NCBI RefSeq assembly: GCF_039542035.1
Contig: NZ_BAABHJ010000011.1
Coordinates: 72,262-136,261, forward strand
Direction: 5' to 3'
DNA from: Actinoallomurus liliacearum
Lineage (GTDB): Bacteria > Actinomycetota > Actinomycetes > Streptosporangiales > Streptosporangiaceae
Length of the DNA: 64,000 nucleotides
Shown: positions 58,233 through 64,000 of the stretch, one piece after another
Position numbering within the stretch: position 1 is the stretch's first letter
How the letters are laid out: the number at the start of each line of letters is the position of its first letter
Translations under genes and position numbers: made by a program
Notes under the pieces: model-generated
Database searches by the model: none
What the model was told of the DNA's origin: nothing
The model's input: only the letters and a program-made list of their open reading frames with translations

Positions 58233-60104
58233 TCAGGGGGTGTAGACGTTCGGCCGGGCGGGCTCGGCCATGCCGTTCCCGATGAAGAAGCTCGGGTGCG
58301 GCGGCTGGTTGTACGCGGTGTTCTGCCAGGCGATGGCCGTCCGGTACTGCGTGTCGTGCATCAGCGTGACGATCCGGCGGTCGGTCACCGCCGTCGTCGT
58401 GTAGATCCGCAGCGCGGTGCTGTCCGAGGTCCGCCAGATCACCTCCTCGCGCCAGTCGCCGAGGATGTCGCCCGACAGCGCCGGCGTGGACTTCGTGCCG
58501 TTGTTCGACGCCACCCCGGAGCCGGTGAGCAGGCGCGTGTCGGAGCTGGTGCCGTACTTGTCGATGTGCGTGCCGTCGAGCAGCTCCCGTACGGGGTCGG
58601 CGTCCCACCAGACGACGAAGTTCGTCGAGGACGGCTTGCGGCCGACCACGTTGCCGTGGGTGTCGCGCAGGCCGTCGGCCGCCGCGGACCACGACTCCGC
58701 CCCGGCACTGCCCGCCCAGACGTCGTCGGAGACCCCGCGGCCGTTGTCCCCGTTGGGGGTGGTCTGCCAGATGACCTGGCCGGTGCGGGCGTCGGCGAAC
58801 CAGGAGCCGGGCTTGGACGAGTCCTCGTCGACCTTGAACTCCTCCAGCCCCGGACGGCTCGGGTCCAGGTCGCCGACGTGCATGGCGTCGCCGTGGCCGT
58901 TCTTCGTGGTCCACAGCCCGGCGCCGTTGTCGTCGACGCACATCGCGCCGTACACGATCTCGTCCTTGCCGTCGCCGTCCACGTCGGCCACCGAGAGCTG
59001 GTGGTTCCCCTGGCCGTCGTAGCCCTTGCCGGTGTTGGTGGAGCTGTTGGTGTCGAAGGTCCAGCGGCGGGTGAAGGCGCCGTTCCGCCAGTCCCACGCG
59101 CTGATCACCGTACGGGTGTAGTAGCCGCGCGCCTCGATCAGGCTCGGCCGCTGCCCGTCGACGTACGCCGTGCCCGCGAGGAACCGGTCGACCCGGTTGC
59201 CGTAGCCGTCACCCCAGCTCGACACGGTGCCGCGCGCCGGGACGTAGTCGACCGTCTGCATCGCCGCGCCGGTCTGCCCGTTGAACATCGTGAGGTACTC
59301 CGGGCCGGACAGGACGTACCCGCTGGAGTTGCGGTAGTCGGCCGAAGAGCTGCCGATGACCTTCCCGGTGCCGTCCTTCGTGCCGTCGGCGGTCTTCATG
59401 GCCACCTCGGCCTTGCCGTCGCCGTCGTAGTCGTACATCTGGAACTGCGTGTAGTGGGCGCCCGCCCGGATGTTGCGGCCGAGGTCGATCCGCCACAGCC
59501 GGGTGCCGCCCAGCCGGTACGCGTCGACGTACACGTCACCGGTGTAGCCGGACTGGGAGTTGTCCTTGGAGTTGGACGGATCCCACTTCAGGACGATCTC
59601 GTACTGCCCGTCCCCGTCGAGGTCGCCGACGCTCGCGTCGTTGGCGCTGTAGGTGTACGAGACGCCGTCCGGCGTCGTCCCGCCGGGCGGCGCGCTGATC
59701 GGCACGTCCAGGTAGCCGCCGCTGCCGAACTGCAGCGACGCCTCCGACGCCGCCTGCTCGGCCCCGTTCACCACGGGCCGTACCGTGTAGGAGGCCCCCG
59801 ACGCGGCGCCGCCGTCGTAGTAGTTCGTCGAGTCGGTGATCGGGCTGGAGTTCACCTTCGTCGAGCCGCGGTAGAGGTTGAAGGCCACGCCGGCCGGGTC
59901 GGTGCCGAGCAGCCGCCAGCTGACGAAGTTCCCGCTGCCGGACCGCACGCTGACCACGCCGCGGTTCAGCTTCTCCACCTGCCGGGCGGTCGCCGCGACC
60001 GCGTCGTGCCGGGGCAGCTGCGCGCCTCCGGCGATCACCGTTCCGGCCGCGACGGCGAGCGCGATCGCTCCGCTGCGCCTCGGCCTGCTTCTGGGGCGTC
60101 CCAT
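58233..60104 (-). CDS. Secreted rhamnogalacturonan lyase, PL11 family
   Basis: A 623-residue exported eight-bladed beta-propeller lyase (YesW/YesX type). The signal peptide is about 1-37. Blocks: VEKLNRGVVSVRSGSGNFVSWRLLGTDP, SVGDLDGDGQYEIVLKWDPSNSKDN, QMYDYDGDGKAEVAMKTADGT, VADVDGDGKDEIVYGAM and DILGDWREEVIWRTSD. The DGDGxxE repeats bind Ca2+. It splits the rhamnogalacturonan I backbone. ATG at 60104 with AAGGAG seven bases upstream. A 22-bp perfect palindrome precedes it. With PL1 it forms a pectin-degrading pair. Confidence 0.94.
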   Translation of the reverse strand: MGRPRSRPRRSGAIALAVAAGTVIAGGAQLPRHDAVAATARQVEKLNRGVVSVRSGSGNFVSWRLLGTDPAGVAFNLYRGSTKVNSSPITDSTNYYDGGAASGASYTVRPVVNGAEQAASEASLQFGSGGYLDVPISAPPGGTTPDGVSYTYSANDASVGDLDGDGQYEIVLKWDPSNSKDNSQSGYTGDVYVDAYRLGGTRLWRIDLGRNIRAGAHYTQFQMYDYDGDGKAEVAMKTADGTKDGTGKVIGSSSADYRNSSGYVLSGPEYLTMFNGQTGAAMQTVDYVPARGTVSSWGDGYGNRVDRFLAGTAYVDGQRPSLIEARGYYTRTVISAWDWRNGAFTRRWTFDTNSSTNTGKGYDGQGNHQLSVADVDGDGKDEIVYGAMCVDDNGAGLWTTKNGHGDAMHVGDLDPSRPGLEEFKVDEDSSKPGSWFADARTGQVIWQTTPNGDNGRGVSDDVWAGSAGAESWSAAADGLRDTHGNVVGRKPSSTNFVVWWDADPVRELLDGTHIDKYGTSSDTRLLTGSGVASNNGTKSTPALSGDILGDWREEVIWRTSDSTALRIYTTTAVTDRRIVTLMHDTQYRTAIAWQNTAYNQPPHPSFFIGNGMAEPARPNVYTP

Positions 60105-60131
60105 CGGCGTTCTCCTTCGTTCGCGGGGACA

Positions 60132-60153
60132 ATCGGGAAAGCGCTTTCCCGAT
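60132..60153. promoter_or_regulatory. LacI-type operator of the PL11 gene
   Basis: A 22-bp perfect palindrome with the core CGGGAAAGCGCTTTCCCG, 27 bases upstream of the PL11 ATG. A half-match GGCGCTTTCAC follows at about 60190. The cognate regulator is not obvious in the window. Confidence 0.75.
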
Positions 60154-60327
60154 GGGTCGACGAAGGCTAATCCGGCCGATGGGCGAGGCCAAGGCGCTTT
60201 CACGGTCCTTTCAGCCGCAGCTCGCACTCGCCGCCCACCGGCGGGCCCGCCAGGGCGTCGGCCCCGGCCGACCCGCCGATGGACGAGACGGTCACTTCAG
60301 CTTTTTCGGCAGCTCTCGCCCTTGCCG

Positions 60328-61284
60328 TCAGGCGAACGCGTCCACCCCGGTGAGCTCGCCGGACAGCGTCCAGAGCCGCGCGGCCTCGTCCGGGTCCACC
60401 GCCCAGGGCTTGACGCCGCCGATGAGCATGTCGTCCGTGGTGGCGGGCTCGGCGATGTCGCAGTCCTGGCAGTACGCCCCGCCGTGGGCGTCGAGCAGCG
60501 GCGACGTGGCCGCCCACACGGCCGTCGCCGCGCCCTGCTCGGGGGTCTTGAAGCCCTCCGACGGCCGCCCCTCCGGGTCGATCCACCCCTGGGCGACCTG
60601 CTCCTCGTGCGGGATGTGCCGCTGGAGCGGAGTGAGGATGCTGCCCGGGTGCACCGCGAACGCCCGCAGCCCGTCGCCCGCCCCAAGCGCGTCGAGATGC
60701 ACGGCGAACAGGGCGTTCGCGGTCTTCGACTGTGCGTACGCGAGCCACCGGTCGTAGCCCGCACGGAAGTGGACGTCGTCCCAGCGGATGCCGGACAGGA
60801 AGTGCCCCGAGGAGGCCACCGAGACGACCCGGGCCCGGCCCGGGGCCAGCGCCGGGCGAAGCCGGTTGACCAGGGCGAAGTGCCCGAGGTGGTTGGTCGC
60901 GAAGTGCGCCTCCCAGCCGGGCCCGACCCGAGTCTCCGGGCAGGCCATGATCCCGGCGTTGTCGATGACGAGGTCGAGCGTGCGGCCGGTCTCCAGGATC
61001 GACTCGGCGAACACCCGGACGCGCTCCAGGTCGGCCAGGTCGAGTTCGTGGACCTCCGTGCGGGGGATGCCGCGCAGGGCCTCCTCCGCCGTGGCCCGCC
61101 GCCGGGCGGGGACGATCACCTGCGCGCCCGCCCCGCTGAGCGCTCGCGTGGCCTCCAGCCCGAGGCCGGAGTACCCGCCGGTCACCAGGGCCGTCCGGCC
61201 CGACAGGTCGATGCCGGCCAGGACCTCCTCCGCCGTGCTGTGCGCGCCGAAACCACTGCCGATCTTCTGCTGCTTCGCTGTCAT
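60328..61284 (-). CDS. SDR-family oxidoreductase (retinol-dehydrogenase-like)
   Basis: A 318-residue classical SDR: TALVTGGYSGLGLEATRAL (cofactor), IDNAGIM, VVSVASSGH and the YAQSK catalytic pair. The size and C-terminal substrate loop fit the retinol dehydrogenase/WW-domain oxidoreductase-like group. NAD(P)H-dependent reduction of an aldehyde or ketone; substrate unknown. Its promoter overlaps a MerR-type dyad with a 19-bp spacer and the ATG is within a few bases of the predicted start, suggesting a near-leaderless, MerR-activated gene. Confidence 0.9.
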   Translation of the reverse strand: MTAKQQKIGSGFGAHSTAEEVLAGIDLSGRTALVTGGYSGLGLEATRALSGAGAQVIVPARRRATAEEALRGIPRTEVHELDLADLERVRVFAESILETGRTLDLVIDNAGIMACPETRVGPGWEAHFATNHLGHFALVNRLRPALAPGRARVVSVASSGHFLSGIRWDDVHFRAGYDRWLAYAQSKTANALFAVHLDALGAGDGLRAFAVHPGSILTPLQRHIPHEEQVAQGWIDPEGRPSEGFKTPEQGAATAVWAATSPLLDAHGGAYCQDCDIAEPATTDDMLIGGVKPWAVDPDEAARLWTLSGELTGVDAFA

Positions 61285-61292
61285 GGCTCAGG

Positions 61293-61323
61293 ACGCTAAA
61301 ACCTAGAGTTCTCTCTAGGTCAA
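61293..61323 (-). promoter_or_regulatory. MerR-type activated promoter of the SDR gene
   Basis: On the minus strand, TTGACC (61318-61323) and TAGCGT (61293-61298) are 19 bp apart, the over-long spacer typical of MerR-activated promoters. The spacer holds the dyad described separately. Confidence 0.7.
61301..61320. promoter_or_regulatory. MerR operator dyad
   Basis: ACCTAGAG-N4-CTCTAGGT, perfect 8-bp arms, between the divergent SDR and MerR genes. Confidence 0.8.
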
Positions 61324-61340
61324 GCTGTACGCTCGACGCC

Positions 61341-61760
61341 GTGACAAGGAATGCGGGCGGCCTGTCCATCGGGCAGGTCGCGGAGCGGACCGGGCTCAGC
61401 GTGCACGCCCTGCGGTTCTTCGAGCGCGAGGACCTCTTCCTCGGCCCGATCCGCCGGTCGGCGGGCGGGCAGCGGGTCTACGATCCCGCCGACGTCGAGT
61501 GGCTGCTGCTGTGCAACCGGTTCCGCGACTCCGGCATGTCGATCGCGACGATGAAGCGGTTCGCCGAGCTCGTACGGTCCGGTCCCGGCAACGAGCGAGA
61601 TCGGCTGGCCCTCCTGGAGGAGCACGAACGCACCGTCCAGGCCAGGATCGCCGAGCTGACCGCCAGCCTGGAGGTCATCCACGACAAGGTCGCGACGTAC
61701 CGCAGACACGTCGAGGATGGCACCGCCACCGGCCTGTGGTCCCCCACCCCCGGCCGCTGA
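61341..61760 (+). CDS. MerR-family regulator
   Basis: A 139-residue MerR protein: LSIGQVAERTGLSVHALRFFEREDLFLGPIRRSAGGQRVYDPADVEWLLLCNRFRDSGMSIATMKRFAEL, then a coiled-coil dimerisation helix (about 85-125). No cysteine metal-binding tail, so it likely senses an organic compound or redox state and activates the divergent SDR gene. GTG start 20 bases after the operator. Confidence 0.92.
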   Translation: MTRNAGGLSIGQVAERTGLSVHALRFFEREDLFLGPIRRSAGGQRVYDPADVEWLLLCNRFRDSGMSIATMKRFAELVRSGPGNERDRLALLEEHERTVQARIAELTASLEVIHDKVATYRRHVEDGTATGLWSPTPGR

Positions 61761-62282
61761 CCCGCCCACCAGGACCTGTCACGAGAGGCAACGGCCGTCG
61801 ATCCCACCCGTAAGGCCGCGCGGCGCCCGCTCTGGCGCGGTTCACAAGTCACCGGAGGCGGTCCTCCAATCGGAAGGCGGCAGCGCAAGCCTCCACCGCG
61901 TCCTCGTGTCATCCCGCCGGATCGATCAGCCACTATGACGTCGGTATTGACCTCGCAGACCCGGCAAACTCGGTCATCGCCCCGTCAACACCGGCGGCAC
62001 GGTGACAACGGCGGCGGCAACCTCACGGCGGAGGCATCGCGTTACGCCGCACCCCCTGCCGGGCGGACGCGGCCGCCGACCTCGATCAGCCCGCCCGGCC
62101 TCGGAGCGGTCGCGATCTGCGAGCCGCGGCCCTCGACCGGCCCGCCCGGCCGTGGCGTCTCGAGGCGGCGGCGACCACGGCGTACCGAATGCTCGGTAAC
62201 CGCGCCTTGAAAAGGTGCATACGCCTACAGACCACCACCGCAGGCGCTTTGCTGAGCGATCGGTCCGGCTTACCCTTGGCCG
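61761..62282. other. 522-base gap without a convincing gene
   Basis: Short frames here have poor coding composition (many Arg/Pro/Thr runs, no family motifs). No strong hairpin or palindrome was found. It may contain decayed sequence, and the promoter of the methyltransferase gene must lie at its end. Confidence 0.5.
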
Positions 62283-63029
62283 GTGTTCTCGCCACAAGGC
62301 CCATCTCTACGTGAACTGGCGATCCAGGCGCTGTCCTCGGTCGAACACGGCTACGACCTGCTGGCTCCGAAGTTCGACCACACGCCGTTTCGTACCCCTG
62401 ACAGCGTTCTCGACGCGACCGCCGACGCTCTGCGTCCGCTCGGGCCGTTCGGCGAGGGGCTGGACGTGTGCTGCGGCACCGGTGCGGGCATGCGGACCCT
62501 CGAGGCCGTCTGCCAGGGACGGATCACGGGTGTCGACCTCAGCGCCGGCATGCTCGCGCAGGCGCGCGCAGCGCACCCGGCCGCCGAGTGGGTACGGGCC
62601 GATGTCCGGGCCCTGCCCTTCGCCGAGGCCTTCGACGTGGCGGTCAGCTTCGGAGCGCTCGGGCACTTCCTGCCCGCCGACCGGCCCGCGCTGTTCGCCG
62701 GGGTGTACCGCGCGCTGCGGCCCGGTGGGCTCTTCGCCTTCCCCATCGGCGCGCCGCCGCCCATCACGTCGGGCTGGTACTGGGCGCTGCTGGGATTCGA
62801 CCTGGCCATGCGGGTCCGGAACGCCGTGTGGCGTCCCCCGTTCGTCATGTACTACCGCACCTGCCCGCCGCACGCGCTCCGCGACGACCTGACGGCAGCC
62901 GGATTCACCGTCACGACGGTTCCCCTGGCGCCCCTGGGTCGGCGCGACGACGGCAGCCCGCGCTACCGGCTCGCCCTCGCGCGAAAGCCGACCGCGGAGG
63001 CCGACAGGCCGTATCGTCGTCCGGCGTGA
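62283..63029 (+). CDS. SAM-dependent methyltransferase (class I)
   Basis: A 248-residue methyltransferase: LDVCCGTGAGMRTLEAV (motif I), ITGVDLSAGMLAQARAAHP and VSFGALGHFLPADRPALFAGVYRALRPGGLFAFPIG. The C-terminal part has a hydrophobic, Trp-rich segment (TSGWYWALLGFDLAMRVRNAVWRPPFVMYY) that may contact a membrane or lipid substrate. GTG start. Its stop overlaps the next gene (GTGA), so the two are coupled. Confidence 0.87.
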   Translation: MFSPQGPSLRELAIQALSSVEHGYDLLAPKFDHTPFRTPDSVLDATADALRPLGPFGEGLDVCCGTGAGMRTLEAVCQGRITGVDLSAGMLAQARAAHPAAEWVRADVRALPFAEAFDVAVSFGALGHFLPADRPALFAGVYRALRPGGLFAFPIGAPPPITSGWYWALLGFDLAMRVRNAVWRPPFVMYYRTCPPHALRDDLTAAGFTVTTVPLAPLGRRDDGSPRYRLALARKPTAEADRPYRRPA

Positions 63030-63736
63030 TCGGATTCCCGGATCTGGACGAGGCCGCCGAACGGCTCTACTCCACCTTCGCGCGCTATCCGCTCCCCGCC
63101 GAGCTCGACTACTGCGAGCATTGCGTGACCCCTTCCATGGTCGCGGCGACGCGGGCGAGACCGCTGCGCCTGCTCAGCGCGGACGACCTCCACCCTCTGA
63201 TGTGGCGAGCCTTGTCCACCTGGGGCGACGAGGCGGAGCTCAAGCACTTCCTGCCCCGTGTCCTGGAGCTGATCGCCGATGATGAGGTCCTCGAAGGGGC
63301 CGTCGCGTCGATCTTCCTGAGCAAGGTCGCCTTGCTGTGGCGGACCTGGCCGGATGACGAGTGTGCCGCCATCGAGATGTTCCTCGGCGCCTGGTGGCCG
63401 ACGATGCTGAGCGAGTTTCCCCGCGAGTTCACCGCGTTCTCCTTCTTGGAATCCAATGGAGAGCTGAGCGTGCCCATGGGGCCGTATCTCGCTCACTGGG
63501 AGACGCGCGAAGATGAGGCGGCCGCGCGTCATCTGGCATGGCTCGTCGCGGATCTCTGGTTCGGCGGTTTCACCGACGCTGCGTGGTACGCCACGCTGGA
63601 ACATTGGGTCGAAGGTAGCGCCGTGGCGCGTCTGCTGGACGCTGCGGCGTCCACTGCGAGCACTCCTGAGGTCGCCGCGGAACTCAGCCGCGCGCGGGAA
63701 CTCCTAGATCGGTGCCAGACGGCCGAGGAGCCCTGA
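63026..63736 (+). CDS. Conserved-type hypothetical protein coupled to methyltransferase
   Basis: A 236-residue soluble, mostly alpha-helical protein, acidic and Trp-rich. The N-terminal part has DYCEHCVTPSMVAATRARPLRLLSADDLHPLMWRALSTWGDEAELKHFLPRVLELIADD. The CxxC with flanking residues may bind metal, but only two Cys are present there. I recognise the pattern as a widespread actinobacterial hypothetical family but know no function. GTG overlaps the methyltransferase stop by four bases. The last 53 bases overlap the end of the opposite-strand membrane gene. Confidence 0.75.
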   Translation: MIGFPDLDEAAERLYSTFARYPLPAELDYCEHCVTPSMVAATRARPLRLLSADDLHPLMWRALSTWGDEAELKHFLPRVLELIADDEVLEGAVASIFLSKVALLWRTWPDDECAAIEMFLGAWWPTMLSEFPREFTAFSFLESNGELSVPMGPYLAHWETREDEAAARHLAWLVADLWFGGFTDAAWYATLEHWVEGSAVARLLDAAASTASTPEVAAELSRARELLDRCQTAEEP

Positions 63737-63943
63737 GCCCGCGCAACTCCGTCGCGATGATCCAGGCGATGAGGAGGTCCACGGCGAGGCCGGACAGCGC
63801 CGCGAACTGGTTGATCGTGAACTTGAAGACCTGCCCGACGAGAACGTCGAGCAGCACGGCCGCGTTGCACATCCGGAACGCCGCGAGGCGGTCGCCGCGA
63901 GCGAGTCGCAGTGCCCCGTACCCGCTCAGGCGGATGAGTCCTA
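63684..63943 (-). pseudogene. Membrane-protein gene cut by an insertion sequence
   Basis: On the minus strand an open frame runs from the CTAG at 63941-63944 to a stop at 63684. It encodes GLIRLSGYGALRLARGDRLAAFRMCNAAVLLDVLVGQVFKFTINQFAALSGLAVDLLIAWIIATELRG, with two hydrophobic spans; the N-terminal part is missing. It seems to be the C-terminal piece of an unknown membrane protein whose 5' portion is displaced by an IS end. The last 53 bases overlap the coupled hypothetical gene on the plus strand. Confidence 0.5.
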
Positions 63944-64000
63944 GGGCCTGTCCGGTAGATCTTGGCGTTCGGCTGAGGTCGATCTTGTGTCGGGCTTTGA
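63944..64000. mobile_element. Probable insertion-sequence end (IS5-like), partial
   Basis: After CTAG comes GGGCCTGTCCGGTAGATC and a run of GC-poorer sequence to the window edge. Terminal repeats starting GGGCCTGTCCG after CTAG are typical of actinomycete IS5/IS427-type elements, which target CTAG. Only 57 bases are visible and no transposase gene is in the window. Confidence 0.5.

Noticed and set aside
58179..60170. Plus-strand open frame of 663 codons
   Set aside because: Antisense to the PL11 gene and crossing its terminator and operator.
61935..62210. Plus-strand 91-codon frame in the 522-base gap
   Set aside because: Arg/Pro/Thr-rich, no motifs, no ribosome site; several frames are equally open here.

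Overview
The window is very GC-rich (mostly strong third-position G/C codons, many GTG starts, GTGA/ATGA start-stop overlaps, near-leaderless promoters). It carries an XRE/DUF397 module, CebR-type cellulase control, CBM2-linked GH6 and GH48 cellulases and a PPOX/F420-type protein. Together these point to a filamentous, plant-biomass-degrading actinomycete (Actinomycetota, probably near Streptosporangiales/Thermomonosporaceae). The genus cannot be fixed from the sequence alone.

Layout. 1-3.3 kb: secreted polysaccharide deacetylase, a DCC thiol protein, and a sigma factor coupled to a membrane-anchored partner. 3.3-7.6 kb: HIT phosphorylase and thrS, neighbours in many actinobacteria, separated here by an XRE regulator, a very short DUF397-like ORF and a divergent small gene; thrS has a Thr-codon leader peptide followed by a hairpin. 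7.6-11.3 kb: secreted PIG-L deacetylase, a yybP-ykoY-type (manganese) riboswitch ahead of a cation exchanger, and thioredoxin. 11.4-13.3 kb: an XRE-TPR regulator flanked by two tiny exported peptides. 13.4-17 kb: GH8 and GH31 hydrolases, convergent. 17-19.7 kb: Ppx/GppA, TetR and a methyltransferase. 19.8-25.7 kb: a LacI-boxed operon (amino-acid-type ABC importer, LacI, FAD oxidase, Gfo/Idh dehydrogenase).

25.7-37.6 kb is the most unusual locus. A LacI-controlled run of ten genes encodes a sugar-type ABC importer, four tandem ADP-ribosylglycohydrolase (DraG/ARH) paralogues, a class III CoA-transferase and a CitE-like lyase. A fifth paralogue diverges from the same operator region. One of the five has lost most of its metal ligands.

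37.8-43.9 kb: cellulase cluster (CebR-like LacI, GH48, GH6) with a perfect CebR-type box. 44-55.2 kb: small regulator/oxidoreductase pairs (HxlR, TetR, MarR), acyl-CoA carboxylase, and an HTH/Clp-N pair with twin operators. 55.3-60.3 kb: MFS exporter and a pectin locus (PL1, PL11). 60.3-64 kb: SDR/MerR pair, a methyltransferase with a coupled unknown protein, and a membrane-protein gene cut off by what looks like an insertion-sequence end at the window edge.

Overall the region combines secreted polysaccharide breakdown, each part under its own palindromic operator, with specialised uptake/catabolic operons and several small peptide or regulator modules.
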